Assembly (NCBI GenBank): GCA_028693055.1
Contig: JAQUWD010000010.1
Coordinates: 1-64,000, forward strand
Origin: Eubacteriales bacterium
GTDB lineage: Bacteria; Bacillota; Clostridia; Christensenellales; Aristaeellaceae
Reading direction: 5' to 3'
DNA length: 64,000 bases
Shown here: one piece after another, positions 9,023-17,172 of the stretch
How the letters are laid out: the number at the start of each line of letters is the position of its first letter
Numbering within the stretch: the stretch's first letter is position 1
The notes under the pieces: generated by a model
Told to the model about the DNA's origin: nothing
What the model saw: only the letters and a program-made list of their open reading frames with translations
Databases searched by the model: none
Translations under genes and position numbers: made by a program

Positions 9023-9502
9023 TCATTCTACTTCCGTAAAATCCTCTTCGACCTCCGGCATGCTTTGGCATACCATCAGCAGCGCATCCTCGCCGTTGTC
9101 GGTGTAGTAGCGCTTGCGAACCCCTAGCTCGATAAATCCAGCAGCCCGATAAAGCTTTTGCGCTACTAAATTGCTTCGCCGCACCTCCAGCGTCATATAC
9201 TGCACGCCCATATTAGCCGCGTATTGCATCAACGCCTTCAGCACAGCGGTACCCACGCCCTGTCCACGGTAAGCGCTATCAACGGCAACGTTGGTGATGT
9301 GACCCTCTTCCAGAATAAGCCACGCACCGGCGTAGGCAACGATTTTTCCCGTATCCTCTGCAACAATATAGCGGGCGCAGACGTTACGGGTCATTTCCTC
9401 CTGAAAGCTTTCCAAGCTCCACGGCTCCGCAAAGGTAGCCGTTTCAATGGCGTGTACCTGTTCTACATCCGCTGAAGTCATTCTGCGATAGCATATGCTC
9501 AT
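9023..9502 (-). CDS. rimI: Ribosomal-protein-alanine N-acetyltransferase RimI
   Basis: A 159-residue GNAT acetyltransferase from the ATG at 9502; a longer reading frame extends upstream through tsaB and is not real. The acetyl-CoA binding loop RGQGVGTAVL follows the beta-4 strand (ITNVAVDSAYRG), and a C-terminal LEVRRSNLVAQKLY helix is typical of RimI. In bacteria it acetylates the N-terminus of ribosomal protein bS18; some homologues act more broadly. The start overlaps the tsaB stop as ATGA. The tsaE-tsaB-rimI order is the common Firmicute arrangement. Confidence 0.93.
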   Translation of the reverse strand: MSICYRRMTSADVEQVHAIETATFAEPWSLESFQEEMTRNVCARYIVAEDTGKIVAYAGAWLILEEGHITNVAVDSAYRGQGVGTAVLKALMQYAANMGVQYMTLEVRRSNLVAQKLYRAAGFIELGVRKRYYTDNGEDALLMVCQSMPEVEEDFTEVE

Positions 9503-10206
9503 GCTTGTTTTTCCTTTGCGGCTCTCGCACGTTCTGCCTGAGGCGCACGAAGATAATGGGGCATCAGCGTCAGGTAATCCACCGCCTCGGATGCTTGGGC
9601 GGCGGCTAGCAGCGCTACTGCGCCGGGGCGCAGATAGCTCATATGCGCGGGTGGAAAAACCGCACGTTCTCCCAGAGCGTTTAGGATGGCCTGTCGATAG
9701 GTTATCACGCCGTCTCCCACAAAGCATAGCTTTTGGTCCGGCTTGGCGGCTTTCACCGCCGCTGCCAGATATTCGTCCAGCTTGGCGGCGCAATCCTCCA
9801 TCATGCGAATCGGCGGCATTCCGCCTTCAAAAGCCGCGCCGTAGACCTGCCCCGCTCGCGCATCCTGAATAGGACACAGCAGCTCTGGGCTTATGCATAC
9901 CCCCGCCGCCAGCGCCTCCAGCGCGTCCACGGCTATGCAGGGCTTCCCTGCACCATGAGCCATGCCCTTCACAGCGCTGACGCCGATACGCACCCCCGTA
10001 AAGGACCCGGGGCCAGTGACGGCGGCAAAGAGGTTAATCTCCCCGACCGCAACGCCGCTTCGGTTCAGCCCCTCCTCCACCATGGGCAGCAAATTCACAG
10101 AATGGGTCATGCGGTTTACCGCCGCACCCTCATAGACGACCATGCCGTCCTTTAGCACGGCTACGCCCGCTACGGGACCGGAGGTATCGACAGCCAGTAG
10201 ATTCAT
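9499..10206 (-). CDS. tsaB: tRNA threonylcarbamoyladenosine protein TsaB
   Basis: A 235-residue protein of the ASKHA/YeaZ fold. The N-terminus LLAVDTSGPVAGVAVL and the GPGSFTGVRIGVSAVKG motif are diagnostic. It partners TsaD and TsaE to transfer threonylcarbamoyl onto A37 of ANN-decoding tRNAs. Its start overlaps the tsaE stop (ATGA) and its stop overlaps the rimI start, so the three genes are translationally coupled. tsaD is not in this window. Confidence 0.95.
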   Translation of the reverse strand: MNLLAVDTSGPVAGVAVLKDGMVVYEGAAVNRMTHSVNLLPMVEEGLNRSGVAVGEINLFAAVTGPGSFTGVRIGVSAVKGMAHGAGKPCIAVDALEALAAGVCISPELLCPIQDARAGQVYGAAFEGGMPPIRMMEDCAAKLDEYLAAAVKAAKPDQKLCFVGDGVITYRQAILNALGERAVFPPAHMSYLRPGAVALLAAAQASEAVDYLTLMPHYLRAPQAERARAAKEKQA

Positions 10207-10667
10207 ACACTCACCTCGGATAAGGGTTGAAAATCAAGCGCACGGAAATTCCCTACAGGGCGGAATACAATCTCCCGGTCAGTTTCACCAGTCGGTTGCA
10301 GCGTAATCTCTAAATAGTCGGCGGGGAGAACCTCCGCCGCCTTAACAGGCCATTCCACCACCGAAACGCCGTCGCCATAAAGATATTCGTCCATAGACAG
10401 CTCGTAAAGCTCCTCCGGGTCAGCTAAGCGATACCAATCGAAGTGGTACAGCTTTAGCCTTCCCCCTTCATGCACCTGTAAAATGGTAAAGGTGGGGCTG
10501 GTAATGTAGCCTGCTATACCCAAGCCGCGAGCGATTCCCCGGGTAAGCTCGCTCTTGCCCGCGCCCATGTCTCCCTGTAAAATCAACACATCGCCGGGCT
10601 GTAGCTGTTTGGCTAGCAACGCGCCCAAGCGTTGAGTTTGAGCCGCGCTGCCGGAGTAAATGGTCAA
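10203..10667 (-). CDS. tsaE: tRNA threonylcarbamoyladenosine ATPase TsaE
   Basis: A 154-residue P-loop ATPase with Walker A GDMGAGKSE and the TSPTFTILQVHEG and FDWYRLADPEELYELSMDEYL segments of the family. I place the start at TTG 10667: TAAGGAGG lies 8 bases before it and itself contains the ribU stop codon. An upstream ATG at 10703 would overlap ribU by 23 bases, lacks a ribosome site and adds a non-conserved 12-residue extension. It supplies the ATPase step of the TsaBDE tRNA-modifying complex. Confidence 0.93.
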   Translation of the reverse strand: MTIYSGSAAQTQRLGALLAKQLQPGDVLILQGDMGAGKSELTRGIARGLGIAGYITSPTFTILQVHEGGRLKLYHFDWYRLADPEELYELSMDEYLYGDGVSVVEWPVKAAEVLPADYLEITLQPTGETDREIVFRPVGNFRALDFQPLSEVSV

Positions 10668-10680
10668 GGATAGCGCCTCC

Positions 10681-11283
10681 TTAGGAGTGACGTCTGCCGC
10701 CATGCAGGATGGGAGAAAGCGGTTTATACAGCAAAATGGTTAAAACGCTGATAATCACCCATTTGAGCAAATTAAAGGGGCCGGTAATCAGCGCCACAAA
10801 GCTCCAAAGGCTATTGATAGCGGGTACGAAGGCTTGGCCCATGGTGATAATCTGCTCCACAGGTAGGTTATAAACCGCGCCATAGAAGGGAATGAGCAGA
10901 TAAACGTTGGTCAGCATTCCGGCGAGGGTTGCACAGATTGTGCCTACGATCATGCCAAGCATTGCATCCTTACGGCATTTCCGATGCCGATAAATTAGCC
11001 CTGCAGGCAGCAGCATCGCAAAACCCATAATGAAGTCGGCCAGCTCTCCCACCCCTTGAGAGGTGGTGTGCAAAAGCCCAAGCAAGCTCTTGAGCAGCAA
11101 TATCAGGGTGCCCGGCAATGGGCCCAAGGCAAAGGTACCTAACAAAACGGGCAGGTTGCTGAAATCCAGTTTATAGAACAGTACGATGGGAACCTCTACC
11201 AGAAATAGTACAGCGGAAATAGCGGCTAGAATGGCTACGGTGGTTAGCTGGCGTGTGGATAAGATGGATTTGCCGTTGGTCAT
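10681..11283 (-). CDS. ribU: ECF riboflavin transporter S component RibU
   Basis: A 200-residue membrane protein with about six hydrophobic helices. TTVAILAAISAVLFLVE and the KLDFSNLPVLLGTFALGP segment are typical of RibU, the substrate-binding subunit that works with a shared EcfAA'T energising module (not in this window). The start at 11283 is set by GGAGGAA; the longer open frame is part of the riboswitch leader. The FMN riboswitch upstream makes riboflavin/FMN specificity very likely. Confidence 0.93.
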   Translation of the reverse strand: MTNGKSILSTRQLTTVAILAAISAVLFLVEVPIVLFYKLDFSNLPVLLGTFALGPLPGTLILLLKSLLGLLHTTSQGVGELADFIMGFAMLLPAGLIYRHRKCRKDAMLGMIVGTICATLAGMLTNVYLLIPFYGAVYNLPVEQIITMGQAFVPAINSLWSFVALITGPFNLLKWVIISVLTILLYKPLSPILHGGRRHS

Positions 11284-11306
11284 AATTGATTCCTCCTGCA
11301 ATAAAA

Positions 11307-11337
11307 TTGTCCCTGATGGCTTTTTCATCAGGGACAA
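11307..11337 (-). terminator. Attenuator terminator between FMN riboswitch and ribU
   Basis: A 12-bp perfect inverted repeat (TTGTCCCTGATG / CATCAGGGACAA), loop AAAAAGC, then ATTTTATT on the minus strand. It lies between the FMN aptamer and the ribU ribosome site, so it is the expression platform: FMN binding should favour termination. Confidence 0.85.
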
Positions 11338-11361
11338 CACGCTTGCAAGCAGGCGGCTGTT

Positions 11362-11493
11362 CTTCTATCATCCGGACTTTGGCGTTTCCACCTTTTACCG
11401 TCGGCATCGGAATTTCACCGAATCGGCCTTCAAGCAGCGCTTGAAGGTTCGCGGGCTGTAACCGCCGGTGGGGAGTCTCACCCCGCCCCGAAG
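11362..11493 (-). promoter_or_regulatory. FMN riboswitch (RFN element)
   Basis: Reading the minus strand, the conserved RFN blocks appear in order: GGGCGGGGTGAGACTCCCC, CCGGCGGTTACAGCCCGCGA, GATTCGGTGAAATTCCG, ATGCCGACGGT, then AGTCCGGATG. The order and wording are diagnostic. It controls ribU through the terminator downstream. Confidence 0.97.
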
Positions 11494-11520
11494 AAGCCAT
11501 CTAATTAGATTGACGGATGT

Positions 11521-11549
11521 ATAGTAACACGCTATCGATGTATTGTCAA
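11521..11549 (-). promoter_or_regulatory. Promoter of the ribU-tsaE-tsaB-rimI operon
   Basis: TTGACA (minus strand, 11549-11544), a 17-bp spacer and TACTAT (11526-11521), a near-consensus vegetative promoter placed just before the FMN aptamer. Confidence 0.85.
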
Positions 11550-11554
11550 TGATC

Positions 11555-12082
11555 CTATTTTTTCTTAAACGCGTCTTGGAGCCAGTTATGGATCACCACA
11601 TTGACTTTTTTACTATTTCTCTGCGCTACGACAGCGTCGAGGGCTCCAGCCCGGTACTGCCGATTTTCCGGGTCCATCCGAATCGCCTCCCGATAGCTTT
11701 GATGCGCTTCCTCATAACGTCGAAGGCCCATCAAAATCTTACCGTTCAGCTCATACCAGCCATCGTCCCGCGTGTCTGCACGGTGTAGCTGGCGCAGCGC
11801 GCTTTCCAAGCTGCCTTGCTCCATCAATCGGAGAGCAAAATGCTTCGCTTCCTCCTGAGAGATCAGATTAAACCCCACGCGCTGACGGGACGCAATCTTC
11901 AATGCTTCTTCATAAGCCAGATTGAGCCGTATCAGCTCCTCCTGGGCCGTTTTCTGGCGCTCCGCGTCCTCAAACTGATCGGGATGGCACTCCTTAACCT
12001 TTCGTCTGTAGGCGGCGCGCACTGTTTGCGTATCCGCGCCAGATTTCAAGCCGAGCACTTCAAAGGGATTGGAATTATACAG
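11555..12082 (-). CDS. J-domain protein with C-terminal TPR-like region
   Basis: The J domain is at the N-terminus (NPFEVLGLKSGADTQTV, then AAYRRKVKECHPDQF with the HPD tripeptide). Residues about 85-150 form a tetratricopeptide-like helical region (GWYELNGKILMGLRRYEEAHQSYREAI). The first canonical start, GTG at 12058, would cut off the start of the J domain. Homology begins further upstream, at a CTG (12082) with GAGGAGG 8 bases before it, and an in-frame stop closes the frame shortly above. I therefore place the start at CTG. It would recruit a DnaK-type chaperone. It lies just after murA on the same strand. Confidence 0.8.
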   Translation of the reverse strand: MYNSNPFEVLGLKSGADTQTVRAAYRRKVKECHPDQFEDAERQKTAQEELIRLNLAYEEALKIASRQRVGFNLISQEEAKHFALRLMEQGSLESALRQLHRADTRDDGWYELNGKILMGLRRYEEAHQSYREAIRMDPENRQYRAGALDAVVAQRNSKKVNVVIHNWLQDAFKKK

Positions 12083-12121
12083 GTTCGCCGCCTCCTCTCG
12101 CTAAGCCTTGCTATCGCGGAG

Positions 12122-13387
12122 TCAGATTTTTTCGCGGCGAATATCCGCGCCAAGGGAACGAAGCTTTTCCTCGATCCGTTCATATCCCCGGTCGATATAA
12201 GAGGTTTCATAAATTTCCGTTACGCCTTTTGCCATCAACCCAGCAACCACCAAAGCCGCGCCGGCGCGCAAATCGGTCACAGTTACCGGAGCGCCGTACA
12301 TTTCACGCACGCCCTCAATAAGAACCGTGCGATCCATCAGCCTTATCTTTGCGCCCATGCGTCTCAGCTCATCCAAATGCTTAAAGCGCTGTTCAAAAAT
12401 CGTCTCGCTGACGGTAGAAACGCCGTTAGCCATACAAAGCAAAGAGGTCATCGGCTGCTGTAAATCCGTTGGAAAGCCGGGATATACTTGCGTTTTGATA
12501 TTGACAGCTCGCTGCTCGCCCTGTGGACGAACCCGGATGCTATCGTCATTCTCCGTAACCCGTACGCCCATTTCCAAAAGCTTTGCTGACAGCGCCTCCA
12601 TATGAGTAGGAATACAGCCGTGGATGGTCACATCTCCACGGGTGGCGGCAGCCGCAATCATCAACGTACCCGTTTCAATCTGGTCGGGAATCACCGTATA
12701 GGTGCAGCCGTGAAGCTCCTTCACCCCGCGAATACGGATCACATCCGTGCCCGCGCCCTTGACCCTAGCGCCCATACTGTTTAAGAAGTTTGCCAGATCA
12801 ACGATATGCGGCTCTTTTGCCGCGTTATAAATCACTGTATTTCCCTCGGCACGTGCGGCAGCCAGCATGACGTTAATCGTACCGCCAACAGTGACTACAT
12901 CAAAAAAGATATCGTTCGCGGTCATCCTGTCCGCTTTTGCGTACACCATGCCGCCCCGATCCTCAATCTTCGCTCCTAGCGCTACGAACCCCTTCAAGTG
13001 CTGATCGATGGGCCGAGAACCAATATCGCAGCCGCCGGGATAAGCAACCTCCGCCTTGCCACAGCGACCCAAAAGAGCGCCCAGCAGATAATAGCTGGCG
13101 CGGAGACGCTTGGTTTGAAAAAAAGGCACGTGGTATCCCGTCGCTCCCGAAGCGTCCACCGTCAGGGAACGATCCGGCACGTAATCCACCTTCGCCCCCA
13201 AATCTCGTAAAATATCGATCAGTGCATGTACATCCTCGATATCCGGCAGATTTTCGATCGTGCAGGGCGCATTGCACAAAAGTGCCGCAGGTATAACCGC
13301 CACTGCGGTGTTCTTTCCACCGCTGACAGTAATATCTCCCATCAGCGGCGTACCACCGGTAATCAGCATTTTATCTTTGCTGGACAT
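12122..13387 (-). CDS. murA: UDP-N-acetylglucosamine 1-carboxyvinyltransferase MurA
   Basis: A 421-residue enzyme for the first committed step of peptidoglycan synthesis, transferring enolpyruvate from PEP to UDP-GlcNAc. The N-terminal SGGKNTAVAVIPAALL and the active-site loop with the fosfomycin-target Cys (YPGGCDIGSRPIDQHL) are present, as is the FPTDLQQP segment. Length is normal. No strong ribosome site is visible before the ATG. A near-consensus promoter lies about 90 bases upstream. The J-domain gene follows on the same strand. Confidence 0.96.
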   Translation of the reverse strand: MSSKDKMLITGGTPLMGDITVSGGKNTAVAVIPAALLCNAPCTIENLPDIEDVHALIDILRDLGAKVDYVPDRSLTVDASGATGYHVPFFQTKRLRASYYLLGALLGRCGKAEVAYPGGCDIGSRPIDQHLKGFVALGAKIEDRGGMVYAKADRMTANDIFFDVVTVGGTINVMLAAARAEGNTVIYNAAKEPHIVDLANFLNSMGARVKGAGTDVIRIRGVKELHGCTYTVIPDQIETGTLMIAAAATRGDVTIHGCIPTHMEALSAKLLEMGVRVTENDDSIRVRPQGEQRAVNIKTQVYPGFPTDLQQPMTSLLCMANGVSTVSETIFEQRFKHLDELRRMGAKIRLMDRTVLIEGVREMYGAPVTVTDLRAGAALVVAGLMAKGVTEIYETSYIDRGYERIEEKLRSLGADIRREKI

Positions 13388-13473
13388 AGATTCGACCCAA
13401 AGGTCGCCATCACCTCAATTCAAAGGGGTTATGGTCAGCGCTTCCCATTGATGCGCGTATGAAACCATTGTTT

Positions 13474-13502
13474 ATTATACACAGTTTGGGCAAGAATGGC
13501 AA
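13474..13502 (-). promoter_or_regulatory. Promoter of murA
   Basis: Minus-strand TTGCCA (13502-13497), a 17-bp spacer and TATAAT (13479-13474). The rest of the murA-hpf gap, 13388-13722, holds only this promoter and the hpf terminator. Confidence 0.8.
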
Positions 13503-13599
13503 CATATTCGCATCAGTTTCGCTGTCAGCCGCCGTTCGCATATACTCGCCAAAGCAGAATTTTGCATCTTGCCTTGCTGCGCTACAACCTCTTTAATCT

Positions 13600-13636
13600 A
13601 AAAAAGGAGTGTCTCAAAACAAAATTGAGACACCCC
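13600..13636 (-). terminator. Terminator of hpf
   Basis: An inverted repeat of GGGGTGTCTCAA / TTGAGACACTCC (one mismatch), loop TTTTGTT, followed on the minus strand by TTTTTT. It lies about 85 bases after the hpf stop. Confidence 0.88.
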
Positions 13637-13722
13637 TTCTTGTCTACGAACCAATCTCACTCACTGTGGGAAGGCAGCTTTCAGAATAAACGCATGCCTT
13701 TATAGGCCGACAGCCCAAACCG

Positions 13723-14262
13723 TTACGCCTCCGGCTCCAGCAAGCCTAAGTCTCCATCCTTACGCTTGTACAGCACGTTGGTACGGTCAGTTTCCACATT
13801 CACAAACACGAAAAAATCGTGCCCTAAAAGCTCCATTTGCAAAATCGCGTCCTCCATACTCATGGGGCGCACAGGGAACGTCTTTTGGCGAACCACCTTA
13901 GGCTGCTCTTCGTTCTCCACGGCTTCTTCCGTGTATTCCAGCTCCTGCGGATTAAATGCATCAACACGCAGACGCTTTTCCAGCTTGGTGCGATGCTTAT
14001 GAATCTGGCGCTCCAGCTTTGCCAGCGCCTGATCGATGCTAACGTACAGGTTATCTTCGTTGGTGTCTTCCGCTCGTAGAATCACACCGCCGACGGAAAC
14101 GGTTATTTCGCATTTACGGCGATTATTTTTTTCTTTGGTAAGGCGCACCTGCATTTCTGTGTTAGGATCCAGATAGCGTTCCATCTTCACGGTTTTTTTC
14201 ATAACGCGGTCATTGATACCAGTGGTGACTACCATGTTCTTGCCGGTAATCGTCGTCTTCAT
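13723..14262 (-). CDS. hpf: Long-form ribosome hibernation promoting factor
   Basis: A 179-residue protein. Residues 1-105 are the S30AE/YfiA ribosome-binding domain (TTGINDRVMKKTVKMERYL, VSIDQALAKLERQIHKHRTKL). The C-terminal about 60 residues (KTFPVRPMSMEDAILQMELL, FFVFVNVETDRTNVLYKRKDG) are the dimerisation domain that lets one HPF dimer hold two 70S ribosomes as inactive 100S particles. AAAGGAGC lies before the ATG. Single gene, divergent from the MATE exporter, with its own terminator. Confidence 0.95.
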   Translation of the reverse strand: MKTTITGKNMVVTTGINDRVMKKTVKMERYLDPNTEMQVRLTKEKNNRRKCEITVSVGGVILRAEDTNEDNLYVSIDQALAKLERQIHKHRTKLEKRLRVDAFNPQELEYTEEAVENEEQPKVVRQKTFPVRPMSMEDAILQMELLGHDFFVFVNVETDRTNVLYKRKDGDLGLLEPEA

Positions 14263-14504
14263 AAAATGCTGCTCCTTTGCTTATTGATTGATGAATGCTC
14301 CAATAGGGGAGCAAAAATGGATGGAGCCAATGGATTCACGCTCCTTTCCGTCATTGCGCCGCGAGGCTTATCATGTAACATATTGATGAGGTATGCTTAT
14401 ATGATTCGACACTTAATCTCGTTTCCCTTCTTTGGCAATCATTTTGTTTCATTTCTAGATGAATACTGATTGAAAGCTTCCCCGCTAAGCAAACAGTGGG
14501 GCAC

Positions 14505-14532
14505 TTGCAAAACACGGAAGGATTCTTATAAT
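14505..14532 (+). promoter_or_regulatory. Promoter of the MATE exporter
   Basis: TTGCAA (14505-14510), a 16-bp spacer and TATAAT (14527-14532), 70 bases before the ATG. The rest of the 340-base divergent gap between hpf and the exporter (14263-14602) shows no gene or clear repeat. Confidence 0.75.
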
Positions 14533-14602
14533 AAAATGGTAGCCAATTTTAACAAAAGCCGACGAAGCATTTTTTCTCCGTCGAAATCAAAGGAGACGCA
14601 CC

Positions 14603-15982
14603 ATGCCAAAGACCATGAGCCATGAAGAAAAACTAACTTATATGACCCAGACCAGCCTGCCAAGGCTCATTTTTTCACTTTCCGTGCCTACTATTATCAG
14701 CATGCTGATCACAGCCTTTTACAACATGGCGGACACCTATTTTGTGGGTTTGATTGGTTCTGCCAGCGCTACCGGCGCAATCGGCGTTGTTTTTCCGCTG
14801 ATGAGCATCATGCAGGCCGTAGCCTTTATGTTCGGCCATGGCTCCGGCAATCATATGTCCCGCTCTCTAGGAGCCGGCGATACCGAGGACGCAGAGAAAA
14901 TGGCGGCAACCGGCTTTTTTAGCGCCTTTGTAATGGGCTGCCTGATTATGCTTATCGGTCTTTGCATACCGTCAGGGCTGGTATCGCTTTTAGGGGCTAC
15001 GGATACCATTGCCCCCTACGCCACTCAATATGTGCTGTATCTCATGCCGGGCGCTCCCTTTTTAATCAGCAGCTTCGTGTTGAACAATCAGCTTCGCTTT
15101 CAGGGCAGCGCGTTTTACGGCATGATCGGTATGACGGCGGGAACGCTGTTAAACGTTGTGCTGGATCCTGTTTTTATTTTTGTTTTGGATATGGGAGTCG
15201 CGGGCGCGGCATTGGCTACCAGTCTGGGTCAGGTTGCCAGCTTTGTTCTGTTGCTGCTGGGCACCCGTCGCGGCTGCAACATCCGTATTCGCTTTCGCAG
15301 CTTCACCCCTACCGCCGAGAATTTTCGAGAAATTTTTCGGGGCGGCGTTCCCTCTCTGGCACGTCAAGGACTGGCCAGCTTGGCAACCATCTGCTTAAAT
15401 ATTGCAGCCGCCGTCTATGGGGACGCTGCCGTTGCCGCCATGAGCATTGTCAACCGGGTGATGCAGATGTGCGGCTCTGCCGTCATAGGCTTTGGGCAAG
15501 GCTTTCAGCCCGTATGCGGCTTTAACTACGGCGCAAAGCTGTATGGCCGGGTACGGGACGCCTTTTGGTTCAGCGTCAAAATTTGCTTTCTGCTTTTAAT
15601 CGTTGTGGCTGCTGCCGCGTTGTGCTTTGCACCTCAAATTGTAGCGCTCTTTTTGCAAAACAACGCCGAGGTGCAGCAAATCGGCGCGTTGGCTTTACGG
15701 CTTCAATGTGTGACGCTGCCCCTGTTCTCCTTCGTGATCATCTCCAATATGATGCTGCAAACCATCGGCATGGCTGGAAAAGCAACGCTGCTGGCAGCGT
15801 CGCGACAAGGGCTTTTTCTAATCCCCGCTGTGTTTCTGCTGCCAAAGTTTTTCGGTCTCTTAGGCGTGCAGATGAGCCAAACCGTTAGCGACGTGCTTTC
15901 CTTCCTTCTGGCTGTACCCCTTACCCTCAAGGTGTTAAAAAGCTTTACACAACAGGAGGAAACAGACGCCGTTAAGAAATGA
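14603..15982 (+). CDS. MATE family efflux transporter
   Basis: A 459-residue integral membrane exporter of the MATE/NorM-DinF superfamily, with about 12 hydrophobic segments in two similar halves. SLPRLIFSLSVPTIISMLI, YNMADTYFVG and the mid-protein FGQGFQPVCGFNYGA are typical of the family. Such proteins use sodium or proton gradients to expel cationic drugs or metabolites; the substrate here cannot be told. AAAGGAGA precedes the ATG. It is a single gene under its own promoter, slightly upstream of a small membrane protein and spoVM. Confidence 0.93.
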   Translation: MPKTMSHEEKLTYMTQTSLPRLIFSLSVPTIISMLITAFYNMADTYFVGLIGSASATGAIGVVFPLMSIMQAVAFMFGHGSGNHMSRSLGAGDTEDAEKMAATGFFSAFVMGCLIMLIGLCIPSGLVSLLGATDTIAPYATQYVLYLMPGAPFLISSFVLNNQLRFQGSAFYGMIGMTAGTLLNVVLDPVFIFVLDMGVAGAALATSLGQVASFVLLLLGTRRGCNIRIRFRSFTPTAENFREIFRGGVPSLARQGLASLATICLNIAAAVYGDAAVAAMSIVNRVMQMCGSAVIGFGQGFQPVCGFNYGAKLYGRVRDAFWFSVKICFLLLIVVAAAALCFAPQIVALFLQNNAEVQQIGALALRLQCVTLPLFSFVIISNMMLQTIGMAGKATLLAASRQGLFLIPAVFLLPKFFGLLGVQMSQTVSDVLSFLLAVPLTLKVLKSFTQQEETDAVKK

Positions 15983-16035
15983 TAGCACATTTTCGTCTTG
16001 CCTCGCATACGTTAGAAATGAGCGAGGTGACGCCC

Positions 16036-16224
16036 ATGCCCTATGAGAAATGTTATCCGGCTGCCGGGGGAAAAAGCGCGGCGATCGCGGGCTATGCGCT
16101 GATTGCGGTTGGCATCATTCTGTTGTTCTGCTGTATTCCCTTTTGGATTTGGCTGGCGTTAATTGGCGTGGGGCTGATTGCCGCAGGCTTGTTCCTGCTC
16201 AAATTAAGCCGGGCTTGGAGGTGA
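16036..16224 (+). CDS. Small two-helix membrane protein, unknown
   Basis: A 62-residue protein from the ATG at 16036 with GCGAGGTGA upstream; the longer frame from 15979 overlaps the MATE gene and lacks a ribosome site. It is a short polar N-terminus (PYEKCYPAAGGK) followed by two hydrophobic helices (AIAGYALIAVGIILLFCCI; WLALIGVGLIAAGLFLL). It lies 4 bases before spoVM and may be co-expressed during sporulation. Family not recognised. Confidence 0.7.
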   Translation: MPYEKCYPAAGGKSAAIAGYALIAVGIILLFCCIPFWIWLALIGVGLIAAGLFLLKLSRAWR

Positions 16225-16228
16225 AGGC

Positions 16229-16309
16229 ATGTCTGTGAAGATGATCTGCGTCCGCGCGCCCCGCTTCCTGAGCGGGTTTCTCAAGCTGTTTGCCAGAAAG
16301 CGTAAATAA
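16229..16309 (+). CDS. spoVM: Stage V sporulation protein SpoVM
   Basis: A 26-residue ORF (begins MSVKMICVRAPRFLSG, ends FARKRK). Length, the amphipathic helix, the central Pro-Arg/Lys-Phe-Leu block and the basic tail match SpoVM, the peptide that marks the convex outer forespore membrane and anchors SpoIVA for coat and cortex assembly. GGAGGTGAAGGC lies before the ATG. It is convergent with spoVAE, 4 bases apart. Its sporulation-gene neighbourhood strengthens the call. It is easily missed because of its size. Confidence 0.85.
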   Translation: MSVKMICVRAPRFLSGFLKLFARKRK

Positions 16310-16313
16310 CGGT

Positions 16314-16673
16314 TTACTTAGAATGGGGTTTAAACAGGAGCGCAACGATGGTGCCGAAAAAAATAGCGGCGGCAATCCCACCGGCGGTAGCCGAGAGTCC
16401 GCCGGTAAACGCGCCGATCCATCCGCTTTCCTGCACGCTGAATAGCACGCCTTGACAAAGCGCGTGCCCAAAGCCTGTCAGCGGCACCGTCGCTCCCGCT
16501 CCTGCGAATTCAGCCAGCGGCCCGTAGAGGCCAACGGCGCTCAGCACCACTCCCGCGATAATGTAACAAACCAGAATTCGCGCCGGAGTTAGCTTGGTCA
16601 GCATGGTCAGCAATTCGCCAATCAAGCAAAGACCGCCGCCAATTAAAAAGGCTTTCAGATACATCAGCCACAT
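16314..16673 (-). CDS. spoVAE: Stage V sporulation protein AE (SpoVAE)
   Basis: A 119-residue membrane protein with about four hydrophobic helices (YLKAFLIGGGLCLIGELL; ILVCYIIAGVVLSAVGLYGP; the glycine-rich VPLTGFGHALCQGV; and a closing AAAIFFGTIVALLF). These are the hallmarks of SpoVAE (SpoVAEb), part of the forespore channel for dipicolinic acid uptake and release. AAAGGAGGGG precedes the ATG, and the start overlaps the truncated spoVAD by 10 bases, as in intact spoVAC-D-E operons. Confidence 0.93.
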   Translation of the reverse strand: MWLMYLKAFLIGGGLCLIGELLTMLTKLTPARILVCYIIAGVVLSAVGLYGPLAEFAGAGATVPLTGFGHALCQGVLFSVQESGWIGAFTGGLSATAGGIAAAIFFGTIVALLFKPHSK

Positions 16674-17092
16674 GATATTTTCCCCTCCTTTGGGCTCTCT
16701 AGCACCACGGCATGGGCTACGCCGGGAATGCTTTCCCCCTGTTGGCTGCTGGTCAGGCTCATCAACGCGCCGGTGGACATAAAGATGATTCTTTTCAAAT
16801 CGCCGTGTTGGAGCATGGGCAGAAAGTGACCGTTCAGCACCGTTGCGCTACATCCGCAGCCGCTTCCCCCGGCATGAACGTCCTGCTCCTCTCGGTTAAA
16901 AATCAAAAGACCGCAGTCCTGATAGCGTTCCTCTTTCAGCGGCATGCGCTGCTCGCGCATTAGCTGAACCAGCAGATCGTGGCCGATTTGGCCCAGATCG
17001 CCCGTAACGATTGCATCGTAATCGTCGGGCGTTGTTTGCGTATCGCGGAATAGGGAGAGAAGGGTGTCAGCGGCGGCGGGGGTAAATGTCAA
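16664..17092 (-). pseudogene. spoVAD: SpoVAD, C-terminal fragment (5' end missing)
   Basis: The frame encodes about 140 residues matching the C-terminal 40 percent of SpoVAD, a thiolase-fold dipicolinic-acid-binding protein of about 340 residues. PAAADTLLSLF, YDAIVTGDLGQIG and the GGSGCGCSA loop are intact. Homology starts abruptly at about 17085; the bases upstream are unrelated and no start with a ribosome site is present, only a bare TTG. The N-terminal half and spoVAC are not in the window. The break abuts a toxin-antitoxin/serine-recombinase island, so insertion or recombination inside spoVAD is the likely cause. Confidence 0.85.
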
Positions 17093-17172
17093 TATAGGGA
17101 CAGGGTATTTTTAGGAGAAATGCCGCTGAAAACTGATGTGCTTTGAAGAATAACTACTCCTCATCAATGTAT

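Noticed and set aside
9503..9793. N-terminal extension of RimI through tsaB
   Set aside because: It lies wholly within tsaB, is low-complexity, and the ATGA overlap at 9502 gives a normal-length RimI.
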